From Candidatus Omnitrophota bacterium (GTDB lineage: Bacteria > Omnitrophota > Gorgyraeia > Tantalellales > Tantalellaceae): DNA of 12,011 nt. The position numbers were made by a program, and so were the translations under genes. The stretch covers positions 1-12,011 of the forward strand of contig JAGLIU010000258.1 in NCBI GenBank assembly GCA_023142805.1. Direction: 5' to 3'. The notes below the pieces were generated by a model that ran no database searches, was not told the origin of the DNA, and was given only the letters and a program-made list of their open reading frames with translations. Position 1 is the stretch's first letter, and each line of letters begins with the position of its first letter. Below, piece by piece: positions 5,181-12,011 of the stretch.

Positions 5181-7295
5181 TTAACCCTTTTGCCTTCTAT
5201 TTTTAAGTATAACCATTATTATCACAAGTATCGCGATCGGTACAGCCACAACCAGAAATAGTATGAATTCAGCGGAAATTGTTTCAAACCAGTTTTTTTT
5301 CTTATCTTGTTCTCGGCCAACAGCCCTTCTGATCAAGCTTGATAATCCTAAAAGACCCGGCGCTTCCATAATAAAATACGTCTCAACACTTATTACATCA
5401 ACATCATCGCCAATTTTGAACACTCCTTTTCCAATAGTATAATTAACTGAACAGTTTTTTAACCTTGACCCGTCAGCAAGTTGTAACCCACGCCACCCGC
5501 TTACTTCATCTATACTACCAATATTTTCAAAAGTGACATCTTCCCCGTAAGAAGCATCTCCACTGGACGTGAACACAATAGTTCCATCAGACGCGTCAGA
5601 TCCTTCGGCTATTATCTTACCCCTTATAACCGCGTCCCTCGCGGCTTTCACAACAGTCCCGGGCTCTAAAGAAAGACTCACCCCCGCCGCTACCTCCAGG
5701 GAAGATACTGAATATACACCACTATCCCAGGTAACATCACGCGTTATCTTATTCCCTTCTATCTTTATTGAATTTCCTTCGCCGTTATCCTGAAGTTCAT
5801 TTCCGGTAATATTACTGTCTGAACCGGCCACAATAGCATGGGAAGCGTTCCGTGAAATCTTATTTCCTATAATATCCGCGTAACTTTTCTTGCCGGAATC
5901 ATAACTATACATACCATTTTTTTTGTTCCTTGATATTTTGTTGCCGGAAATCAAAGTTTTACTTTCAGCTTTTATACCTATACCGTTATAAGCGTTATCC
6001 GTTATTTGATTATTCTCAATAAAAGTTTTACCACTGACCAAAACAGCGTCATTTTCATCCCTACCGGCGTTTTTTATCCTGCAATTTTTGAGACGTGACC
6101 CGTCTTCCGCCTTAAGCCCCAACCAGTCTCCCGATTCGGGATTTTTTTGTGACGACAAAAATTTTATAGGTTTATCCGGTGTTCCTTGAGCATTTATTCT
6201 ACCTGAAACAAATGACTGGCCTTTTTTAAATAAGATGTCCGTCCCCGGTTCTATAGTTAAAGTAACGCCTTTATCAACAGTTACGCCTCCACTTACCAAA
6301 TACGGCCCTTTTTCTGAAGTTAGAACAGTATCTTCTCGTATCCTGTTAGGCACATCCGTACCGGATAAAGACCCAACAATGGAGGAAACTTCCTCGGAAA
6401 AAGCAGTTTCGTAATCAGGGAAAACAGCCGTAACTCTATAAAAAAACTCTTCGTTACCGGCATCCATATCTGTATAGCTATTAGCTTTAACGGGAGACGA
6501 ATTAACTTTTTCATAAGAAGTGCCTGAAACTGTACTTCGATATACATTATACCCTATAACATTTCTAACCTCTGACGCGTCCCACGTTATAGCCGAAGAT
6601 CCTGCTTCACGCTCAACACGTGTATTCTGGGGGAACTCAAGCACTTTCACTTCCCCCCTTTTAACGGGAAAACACGTAATATGAAAAACCAAAGGTTTAC
6701 TCATCGCTCCCCATATATTTTTGGCTCTCACAACTAACGTATTTAATCCCTTCTTCAAAAGATATTCTGTCTCCCAATTGGATGAAGGAGTAGCTTTAGC
6801 AACCTCTTCACGATTAATATAGACCGAAGAATATGGATCTTTCTCCCCACGCAAAGGTTCATAACGGTTGTTAGTATAATTATACAGCTGATTCACTCTA
6901 GGCGTTGAAGGCACCTTTACATCACCGTTTATGAGTACCCTTATATTATTCCGCTTTATATTCAATATGACCGCGTCTTTTTCCCAAATTACCGTGTTGT
7001 TATAACTCACGGTCAAATGTCCCTTGGAAAAAACGGGGTTACTCAATTTAATCCCGGTTATTCTAGCTATACCGCGTGAATCTGTCACAGCTTCATAAAT
7101 TTTACCTTCTAAAGTAAAAATAACACCGGAAGAAGAAACAGCTTCCTTATCATGTTTTTGTACAACAAAAATTTTAAGGGTCGTGGAAGGCTCGTCCTTC
7201 CGATCTTCCTGCTGAGATAGACCTATATGTGCGGAAAACAAAGAAAAAATTGTAAGATATATTATAAAAAAAAGACGCGTTATGTTTTTTTTCAT
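5181..7295 (-). CDS. Exported FN3/beta-helix protein with C-terminal membrane anchor
   Basis: A 704-residue protein I cannot name. A signal peptide covers about 1-27, with no lipobox cysteine. Next come an Ig- or carboxypeptidase-regulatory-like region (about 40-120), a second beta-rich region (about 120-208, with SVYINREEV and KGLNTLVVRAKN typical of bacterial Ig-like repeats) and a fibronectin type III domain (about 217-305). A right-handed beta-helix region follows, containing two copies of one module: about 333-406 and 527-616 share the EPGT and DGSRLKNC segments. Between them are short repeats such as GNKISRN. Residues 677-697 form a transmembrane helix followed by a basic tail, so the bulk would be outside the cytoplasm, tethered at its C-terminus. 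Its ATG overlaps the gspM stop (TAATG), which makes it the last gene of the T2SS operon. Adhesion, polysaccharide binding or a T2SS accessory role are all possible. Confidence 0.85.
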   Translation of the reverse strand: MKKNITRLFFIIYLTIFSLFSAHIGLSQQEDRKDEPSTTLKIFVVQKHDKEAVSSSGVIFTLEGKIYEAVTDSRGIARITGIKLSNPVFSKGHLTVSYNNTVIWEKDAVILNIKRNNIRVLINGDVKVPSTPRVNQLYNYTNNRYEPLRGEKDPYSSVYINREEVAKATPSSNWETEYLLKKGLNTLVVRAKNIWGAMSKPLVFHITCFPVKRGEVKVLEFPQNTRVEREAGSSAITWDASEVRNVIGYNVYRSTVSGTSYEKVNSSPVKANSYTDMDAGNEEFFYRVTAVFPDYETAFSEEVSSIVGSLSGTDVPNRIREDTVLTSEKGPYLVSGGVTVDKGVTLTIEPGTDILFKKGQSFVSGRINAQGTPDKPIKFLSSQKNPESGDWLGLKAEDGSRLKNCRIKNAGRDENDAVLVSGKTFIENNQITDNAYNGIGIKAESKTLISGNKISRNKKNGMYSYDSGKKSYADIIGNKISRNASHAIVAGSDSNITGNELQDNGEGNSIKIEGNKITRDVTWDSGVYSVSSLEVAAGVSLSLEPGTVVKAARDAVIRGKIIAEGSDASDGTIVFTSSGDASYGEDVTFENIGSIDEVSGWRGLQLADGSRLKNCSVNYTIGKGVFKIGDDVDVISVETYFIMEAPGLLGLSSLIRRAVGREQDKKKNWFETISAEFILFLVVAVPIAILVIIMVILKNRRQKG

Positions 7296-7840
7296 TATTT
7301 TAAAAGTACTGTTTTAGTCACAATTAAGTTACATTTCATAATATCCGAATCTTTTTCAGTGGGTCGAACACGCAGACTTTCAATACCCATGAGTTTCCTG
7401 GAATTTTCCATGGAATGCAAGAACCGGAATATCTCGTTCATTGTACCGCCACAATCAACTTTTATAAGATAGATCTTGAAAATGCCTTTTTCTTTCGTTC
7501 CCGAAGGCGAAGAATCGATCAAATATACTTTTGAACTCAGTGCCATTGTCTCTATTTCCCCTAAAAGAGACGCAAGTTCATCTTCAGGAGAAAGAGCCGT
7601 TAAAGAATATTTTTTATAGAATTCTTCTTCTTTTTTTGTACGATCTTCGTTCGATAGAATTCTCATGTTCATCCTAAGAGCTTTCTCTTTGTCTTTTATA
7701 GTACTGCCTAGAACATATATTTTCGAAACTATAGGTCCTAATACTATCCGATCCAAAAGCATGGCTGAAATAATTACAACAGCGGCAATAACCACTATAC
7801 GTTCCCTATTTGAAAGACGCGCTAAAAACTGATTTATCAT
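7295..7840 (-). CDS. gspM: T2SS inner-membrane platform protein GspM / PilO-like
   Basis: A 181-residue bitopic protein: short cytoplasmic N-terminus, transmembrane helix about 13-34, a charged coiled-coil stretch about 45-80, then a small ferredoxin-like periplasmic domain, the architecture of GspM and PilO. These proteins pair with GspL (PilN) in the inner-membrane assembly platform. The call rests on topology, size and position directly after gspL rather than on catalytic motifs. The ATG lies 9 bases after the gspL stop, with AGAGGT four bases upstream, and the stop overlaps the start of the beta-helix gene. It could equally be called PilO-like; with gspG and gspK in the operon, GspM is the better name. 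Confidence 0.75.
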   Translation of the reverse strand: MINQFLARLSNRERIVVIAAVVIISAMLLDRIVLGPIVSKIYVLGSTIKDKEKALRMNMRILSNEDRTKKEEEFYKKYSLTALSPEDELASLLGEIETMALSSKVYLIDSSPSGTKEKGIFKIYLIKVDCGGTMNEIFRFLHSMENSRKLMGIESLRVRPTEKDSDIMKCNLIVTKTVLLK

Positions 7841-7849
7841 AAATACCTC

Positions 7850-9322
7850 TTATTTACACTGATCGGCTTTTTTTATCACTTTTCCGGCTACCTCGAATAT
7901 CGCCACATCATTCTCGCCTTCTTTTCTTTTGGAGGTATATTTCGCGACTACATCCCCAAAATAAGGAGACTCTTCCATTATACCTATGAAGGTGAATACA
8001 CTCGACATTGAATCAGAAAACCCTTTTATTGAAAAATCATTTGTTTCAGAAATTTTTATATCGGAAAAATATGTGTTTTTCGGAACAATTTCGTATATCT
8101 CGGCTAAAACGTTAATAATATGACCCTGATTTATTAAATAGTCTTTTATTGACCTTATTTCTGTCATACTCTTCTCTATTTGTTCCACCTTAGGCGCGAT
8201 AACACGAAGTTTTTGGTCTAATTGATTTATATAAATGCTTTTGAAATATATTTTAGCCACGATCAAACTACAGAGTATAACCATTATAGTGATCACATGT
8301 ATACCTGCTTTTAATATTTGACGTACCCTCTGTTCGAGTTTATGTTTAAATTTGATCTCTTCAGGTAAAAGATTAACCTGTATCTTATCTTCCGCCAGAA
8401 TAGCCGTTATCACGTTCAAGTAAGATATTTGTGAAGTTTTTTCTACCAGTAAACGTTTAACCTCAGCCTCAATGGACAGATGGTCATAATAAGGTACTTC
8501 TTTTGCCGGAACATGAAGCTCCGCGTTAAGCTTCTCTTCCAATCCTTGAAGACCCTCAGTAGCTCCAATAAGAAAAAGTTTTGTTGGAACAGTCTCTATA
8601 TCTTCTCCATGATAAGTTTCCATGGAAAGCCTGACTTGTTCAATAAACTTAATCCCGCTACGTTCTTTATCCTCCAGAAAATGTTCCGCCCCTATAGGCA
8701 TACTCCTGACAAAAAGTACTTTATTTTTCGAAACTACGATAAAATCCGTGTGATCATCATCAATATGAGCGAGTACTATCGGAGAATTTTCAGCATTCAT
8801 CTTCAAAAAAGTTGTATATGTAACCGCGAAAGCTTCGGGACAAAATACCATCTTCTCAACTTTTATCTTCGCGTTCTTAAATATCTCTAATTGACGCGTA
8901 ACTACACTACGGTTAACTATTATCAAAAGTATTTTGGTATATGTCTGTTTATAAACACCTATTTTCACATAATCAGAAATAATCTCCTCTTTCGCGAACG
9001 GAGTATGCCTGCCTACCTGCAAATTGATTATCTCTTCCACCTCTTTGATGTTTCGTGAAGGAACCTCGATGTTCTTGGTCATCGTTATACGATTAGGGAT
9101 TACACAAAATACAACAGGATTTTTGATATTGCGTTTAGTGAAATATTCGGAGATAAGAGCGGAAATATCGTTATCCGATATATTTTTTATCTCATGGTCA
9201 TACAGATCGACAATTTGATGCCGTATAGTTGAAACTTTCGCGTGTACTATTTTTAAGTAGTTCCCGCTTAGATCTATGGCGAACGTATCTTTGCCCGGCA
9301 ACATTGGAAAAGTCATATTCAT
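7850..9322 (-). CDS. gspL: T2SS GspL-type protein, PilM-PilN fusion architecture
   Basis: A 490-residue platform protein. Residues 1 to about 310 resemble the cytoplasmic actin-like PilM fold (DTFAIDLSGNYLKIV at the start, PSRNIKEVEEIINLQ about 88-102, LFLIGATEGL about 249-258). At 315-326 comes QVNLLPEEIKFK, the signature that normally begins PilN. A transmembrane helix (about 341-358), a coiled coil (about 362-395) and a small periplasmic domain follow. GspL is known to correspond to PilM joined to PilN, and here both halves are recognisable. In the T2SS this subunit links the GspE ATPase in the cytoplasm to GspM. It follows gspK by 30 bases and precedes gspM by 9. The NLLP motif and topology make the call firm; whether it serves a T2SS or a pilus depends on the neighbouring gspK and gspG. 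Confidence 0.88.
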   Translation of the reverse strand: MNMTFPMLPGKDTFAIDLSGNYLKIVHAKVSTIRHQIVDLYDHEIKNISDNDISALISEYFTKRNIKNPVVFCVIPNRITMTKNIEVPSRNIKEVEEIINLQVGRHTPFAKEEIISDYVKIGVYKQTYTKILLIIVNRSVVTRQLEIFKNAKIKVEKMVFCPEAFAVTYTTFLKMNAENSPIVLAHIDDDHTDFIVVSKNKVLFVRSMPIGAEHFLEDKERSGIKFIEQVRLSMETYHGEDIETVPTKLFLIGATEGLQGLEEKLNAELHVPAKEVPYYDHLSIEAEVKRLLVEKTSQISYLNVITAILAEDKIQVNLLPEEIKFKHKLEQRVRQILKAGIHVITIMVILCSLIVAKIYFKSIYINQLDQKLRVIAPKVEQIEKSMTEIRSIKDYLINQGHIINVLAEIYEIVPKNTYFSDIKISETNDFSIKGFSDSMSSVFTFIGIMEESPYFGDVVAKYTSKRKEGENDVAIFEVAGKVIKKADQCK

Positions 9323-9352
9323 TTATTCTCTATCTCTCTTTTAAAATGTTGA

Positions 9353-10420
9353 TTATTCCACATAATACCTCTGATGCCAATACTTTATTGCTTCTTCACC
9401 GCTGTCAGCCTTACTTCTGTCATAGACGCAAATTATTTCACATACCTGTTTCTTATTTTTAATGCTTCCCAAACTCCTTATTTTAAACGCTGTTGAAGCT
9501 ACCCCCAGACTACCGCTCGCGACCAAATTGTTAAGTTTCGCGGATTCAACATGACCTAAAATTATTATCGCGTTCAGATCCTCAACTATCGTGGAAGTAT
9601 GAGTAAAAACATTATCATCATCGGTTCCTATACTTCTGTCTATACCGGTCCTAAAAGACATTATTTTACGTATAAGAGATTTACTCATACCTAACGCCCG
9701 CAACACCATCTCTCCCGCGGTATTAATATTAATTTTACCGGTTCCATAAAGAGATATGTACGGCTGGATCCTGTTATAGATATCACCTGTCATCCCCCTA
9801 ATGAGCATGACCTCGGGAAAAAACTGAATAGGACTGTTCTTACACGCGTACGGAGGGTTAAGCGACGTATAGTAGCTCGATTCAACACCATTGATCAAAG
9901 GAAAATCATCGGTATCACGCCAATCCACTATAGCGGCAGCCAAATCATCCGCTTGTTTTTTATCTATACCGGCTGCCAAAACTATCAAAGCCGCGATAAC
10001 ATCATATCCTGCCTCATTAATATTTATTTTTCCCTCTTCGTCTTGAACACCATACCGTTTTACATTATTTTTAACAAAAACATCGTATCCTATATGAAAC
10101 TTACCTTTTCCGACAGTTCCGGAACCGAAAATGGAGGCTGAAGTTCCCCCCATCTCCGCCAAAATATCATATTCAGAGTCAGCCCCCTTAGCCGCCAAAA
10201 CAGCTATAGCCTTTTTGACTCCCGATTCCGCGATATAACTCAATGAATGTCGCGTATTGTATCTGGATACGAAAGCGATCTTACTGTTAACACCAGTACC
10301 CATCGCGATAGCGAAGATCGTAAGCACTGACAATGCCCACATTGCTATCATAAGAATACTACCGGAACTATTTTCCCTCAAATTCAGTTTTCGCGACCGG
10401 GATGTTAACAGTTTTAACAT
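9353..10420 (-). CDS. gspK: T2SS minor pseudopilin GspK
   Basis: A 355-residue pseudopilin matching the large GspK family. The basic leader ends at G20, and the following hydrophobic segment (SILMIAMWALSVLTIF) lacks the Glu at mature position 5, as is known for GspK. Family landmarks are DEEGKININEA at 127-137, AIVDWRDTDDFPLINGVES at 163-181, the SPIQFFPEVMLIRGM segment at 196-210 and GKININTAGEMVLRALG at 228-244. GspK caps the tip of the endopilus with GspI and GspJ. The ATG at 10420 gives a 53-base overlap with gspJ; a TTG at 10381 would give a shorter leader and is a possible alternative start. The gspL ATG follows 30 bases after the stop. Confidence 0.93.
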   Translation of the reverse strand: MLKLLTSRSRKLNLRENSSGSILMIAMWALSVLTIFAIAMGTGVNSKIAFVSRYNTRHSLSYIAESGVKKAIAVLAAKGADSEYDILAEMGGTSASIFGSGTVGKGKFHIGYDVFVKNNVKRYGVQDEEGKININEAGYDVIAALIVLAAGIDKKQADDLAAAIVDWRDTDDFPLINGVESSYYTSLNPPYACKNSPIQFFPEVMLIRGMTGDIYNRIQPYISLYGTGKININTAGEMVLRALGMSKSLIRKIMSFRTGIDRSIGTDDDNVFTHTSTIVEDLNAIIILGHVESAKLNNLVASGSLGVASTAFKIRSLGSIKNKKQVCEIICVYDRSKADSGEEAIKYWHQRYYVE

Positions 10421-11018
10421 AATCTATTTCATCTCTACCTTTTTTTAAAGTCACTTTCATCCTTACCGCGGAAGGAAGGAAATTTTCATCTTCATTAACT
10501 ACTCCCCATTCGTCTTCTTTCCATTCTTCCAACCACACATACACTTCATTCTGCCGATCAAAAAGATAATACGTAAATTTAACATCACTCACATTTTCCA
10601 ATATTGTTTTCGCCTCCGGGGTTTTGCCCTGAAAAAGCTGGAACATATCCACATACCGTTTTTTTATTCTGCCTTCCCGGTCATCAAAAAAATAAATAAC
10701 CTTTCCCGGCAAAACCCTGCCCTCGAATGAGTTGATCAACATCGGAGCTGAAAACATATTATCTCCGCCTTCAAACTTAAGGTCCTTATACTGTATGACA
10801 TTTTTAATCTCGTTTGTGAATTTACTGAAAAAAATGGCCGCGTCCTCTTCCAGCACCATGCTGTTCACTCTTTCCCATATGGTCAGTCCGTTATTAACCG
10901 CGACCCCCAAAGCCAACCCTACAACAGAAATTATTCCGGCGACGATCATGATCTCAACAAACGTGAAACCGCCTCTTCCTATCTTCTTAAATATGTGCTG
11001 TTTGTATTGTTTATAAAT
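10368..11018 (-). CDS. gspJ: T2SS minor pseudopilin GspJ-like, start codon unclear
   Basis: A type II prepilin signal, GRGG|FTFVEIMIVAG with Glu at mature position 5, is encoded at about 10979-10938, followed by a hydrophobic helix and a beta-rich domain of about 150 residues (with VLPGKVIYFFDDR and LPSAVRMKVTLKKG), as in GspJ. The first ATG in frame (10949) lies inside the hydrophobic helix and would remove the peptidase site. Upstream, back to an in-frame TAA at 11057, there is no ATG, GTG or TTG. The candidates are CTG at 11036, ATT at 11018 (shown, giving a lysine-rich leader), and ATA at 10994 or 10982. It overlaps the gspI 3' end and the gspK 5' end. Family call is by prepilin signal and operon position; the true start is undecided. 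Confidence 0.8.
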   Translation of the reverse strand: MYKQYKQHIFKKIGRGGFTFVEIMIVAGIISVVGLALGVAVNNGLTIWERVNSMVLEEDAAIFFSKFTNEIKNVIQYKDLKFEGGDNMFSAPMLINSFEGRVLPGKVIYFFDDREGRIKKRYVDMFQLFQGKTPEAKTILENVSDVKFTYYLFDRQNEVYVWLEEWKEDEWGVVNEDENFLPSAVRMKVTLKKGRDEIDYVKTVNIPVAKTEFEGK

Positions 11019-11353
11019 TTTGTTCCCGCTTTCCAGGTAAGATCCGTATCTATGTTATATAATCCTTGTGATGAAGAAAGAACCTCTATTTTTTTAACAT
11101 ACCGTATTTTTTTGTTCCCCACATCGATCTTTCCGCTTTCCGTAGAGGGAAACAAGTACCCGGCAATTCTTAAGTTGTTCTCTTCTTCCCACATTACCTC
11201 ATCGATCAATGCCTGCGTCTTTATATAGTAAGGCAGACCGCTCGTCACATCAGCTATAATAAAGAACGATTCATATATTACCGTCAATCCTATAGCTAAA
11301 ACAGCGACAGCTACCATCAATTCAACTAAACTAAAACCTTTCGAAATCTTCAT
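10979..11353 (-). CDS. gspI: T2SS minor pseudopilin, GspI-like
   Basis: A 124-residue pseudopilin with the leader MKISKG, cleavage before FSLVELMVAV and Glu at mature position 5, then a hydrophobic helix and a short C-terminal domain. Position between gspG and gspJ and the small size suggest GspI, a minor subunit that nucleates the endopilus tip with GspJ and GspK. A PilV-type pilin or another minor pseudopilin cannot be excluded from the sequence alone. The start follows the gspG stop by 56 bases, with GAGG unusually close (2 bases) to the ATG. The last codons overlap the coding frame of gspJ. No gspH-sized gene fits between gspG and this gene. Confidence 0.75.
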   Translation of the reverse strand: MKISKGFSLVELMVAVAVLAIGLTVIYESFFIIADVTSGLPYYIKTQALIDEVMWEEENNLRIAGYLFPSTESGKIDVGNKKIRYVKKIEVLSSSQGLYNIDTDLTWKAGTKFINNTNSTYLRR

Positions 11354-11409
11354 AACCTCATAACCCGATTCCCCGGACTGCCCTGAGAAATACTCTGTCT
11401 CTTATTACA

Positions 11410-11814
11410 CTATTCCCAATTTGTTACATCATCTTCCGTACCGGCAACACCGTCTTTACCCACAGAATAGAGATCATAACTCTGCGGACGATTTGTCCCG
11501 GGAGATTTTATTTTATACCATCTGCCCCATGGATCTATCGGTTCTCTCTCCAGATACGGTCCGTTCCAATTAACCGCGGAAGCCGGTTTGGTCAAAAGGG
11601 CTTTAAGACCCGCGCCGCTTGAAGGATAATTACCGTTATCAAGTTCATACAATTTCAACGCGGTCGAGATGTTAGCGTTAACATCGGCTTTTGCCGCCGC
11701 TACACGAGCCTGCTCGCTTCTTCCGGCTAAACGCGGTATCACCATCGCGCTCAATGCCCCTATGATTATAACAACTAACATAAGTTCGATCAATGTGAAC
11801 CCCTTCTTTGCCAT
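11410..11814 (-). CDS. gspG: T2SS major pseudopilin GspG
   Basis: A 134-residue major pseudopilin. The leader MAKKG is cleaved before FTLIELMLVVIIIG by prepilin peptidase (Glu at mature position 5). The C-terminal half carries GspG hallmarks: ALKLYELDNGNYPSSGAGL at about 52-70, DPWGRWY and YDLYSVGKDGVAGTEDD near the end, the acidic loop known in this family to bind Ca2+. GspG polymerises into the periplasmic endopilus that pushes substrates through the secretin. Its ribosome site AGGAGG lies 8 bases before the ATG, the strongest in the operon, as expected for the most abundant subunit. Confidence 0.96.
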   Translation of the reverse strand: MAKKGFTLIELMLVVIIIGALSAMVIPRLAGRSEQARVAAAKADVNANISTALKLYELDNGNYPSSGAGLKALLTKPASAVNWNGPYLEREPIDPWGRWYKIKSPGTNRPQSYDLYSVGKDGVAGTEDDVTNWE

Positions 11815-11822
11815 AATATAAA

Positions 11823-11828
11823 CCTCCT
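11823..11828 (-). promoter_or_regulatory. Consensus ribosome binding site of gspG
   Basis: A perfect AGGAGG on the minus strand, 8 bases before the gspG ATG. It fixes the start codon and predicts stronger translation than the downstream pseudopilin genes, whose sites are weak or absent. Confidence 0.85.
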
Positions 11829-11830
11829 TG

Positions 11831-11880
11831 TTACGCGTAAACTGTAAGATCCGAAAGCAAAGATAAAAAGTTTTTTACGC
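11831..11880. repeat. Small palindrome and inverted repeat before gspG
   Basis: TTACGCGTAA at 11831-11840 is a perfect 10-base palindrome beside the gspG ribosome site. GCGTAAA (11835-11841) is repeated inverted as TTTACGC at 11874-11880, with 32 bases between the arms. It could be an operator or an RNA structure in the gspG leader. The arms are short and no convincing promoter accompanies them, so significance is uncertain. Confidence 0.3.
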
Positions 11881-11898
11881 CTTGACCCCACAACGTCA

Positions 11899-12011
11899 CT
11901 ATTTTATTTTTTGAATCCAGTCTATCCACCTATCTTCCATATCCTCAACACTTCGGATTGAAGTTGGATAAGAAAACTGCAATGCCTCTTCTGTATCCTT
12001 ACCATCTCTCA
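11899..12011 (-). CDS. C-terminal end of an unrecognised protein (partial)
   Basis: The last 36 codons of a gene entering from the right edge and ending in TAG at 11901-11899, containing SYPTSIRSVEDMEDRW. The other frames here are interrupted, and composition fits coding sequence. It is not the conserved C-terminus of GspF or GspE, the genes often found before gspG. I cannot name it. It ends 84 bases before the gspG ATG and may or may not belong to the same operon. Confidence 0.6.
   Translation of the reverse strand, partial: RDGKDTEEALQFSYPTSIRSVEDMEDRWIDWIQKIK

Noticed and set aside
5160..5185. Hairpin terminator after the beta-helix gene
   Set aside because: The repeated AGCG elements are direct, not inverted, so no stem forms before the T run.
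8480..8890. Plus-strand open frame of 136 codons inside gspL
   Set aside because: It is fully antisense to a well-supported gspL with clear PilM/PilN motifs and shows no domain of its own.
1..12011. CRISPR array, transposon, phage or tRNA gene
   Set aside because: No regular repeats, terminal inverted repeats, transposase motifs or tRNA-like cloverleaf sequences were seen on either strand.

Overview
The window comes from an AT-rich bacterium with a Gram-negative style envelope, because it carries a type II secretion (T2SS) pseudopilin and inner-membrane platform cluster. Every gene I can support lies on the minus strand, in the same direction as an rRNA operon that begins at the left edge. 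I cannot assign a phylum from the sequence. Low GC, a type 2 (KMSKS) tyrosyl-tRNA synthetase, and a PilM-PilN-like GspL fit a poorly cultured lineage such as Omnitrophota or Elusimicrobiota, but that is only a guess. The window opens a few bases inside the 16S gene, which would fit a contig broken at an rRNA repeat.

Layout in transcription order (right to left): the last 36 codons of an unrecognised gene (12011-11899); a T2SS operon gspG (major pseudopilin), gspI-like, gspJ-like, gspK, gspL (PilM-PilN type), gspM (PilO type), ending in a large signal-peptide, FN3 and beta-helix protein with a C-terminal membrane anchor (down to 5181); a 216-base gap with a putative promoter and a chain of tiny ORFs; apbE, encoding FAD:protein FMN transferase (4964-3954); a 435-base gap that may hold a decayed gene and a promoter; an operon of membrane sensor kinase, single-domain response regulator and tyrS (3518-379); then an rRNA promoter with an A/T-rich upstream tract, a leader with a 13-bp hairpin and a boxA-like element, and the first bases of 16S rRNA.

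The pseudopilins GspG/I/J/K would form the T2SS endopilus, with GspK at the tip. GspL and GspM form part of the inner-membrane platform. The secretin, ATPase, GspF, GspC and GspH are not in the window. The beta-helix protein is joined to gspM by a TAATG stop/start overlap and is therefore probably co-expressed with the system. The kinase and regulator genes overlap, and the regulator runs into tyrS after 7 bases. That is an uncommon pairing of signalling with a housekeeping synthetase.

The points most worth checking are: gspJ has no ATG, GTG or TTG start that keeps its prepilin signal; the ribosome-binding-site-equipped micro-ORFs before apbE; the beta-helix protein at the end of the T2SS operon; the kinase-regulator-tyrS operon; and the fold-back at the 5' end of 16S. 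I saw no CRISPR array, transposon, tRNA or phage gene.
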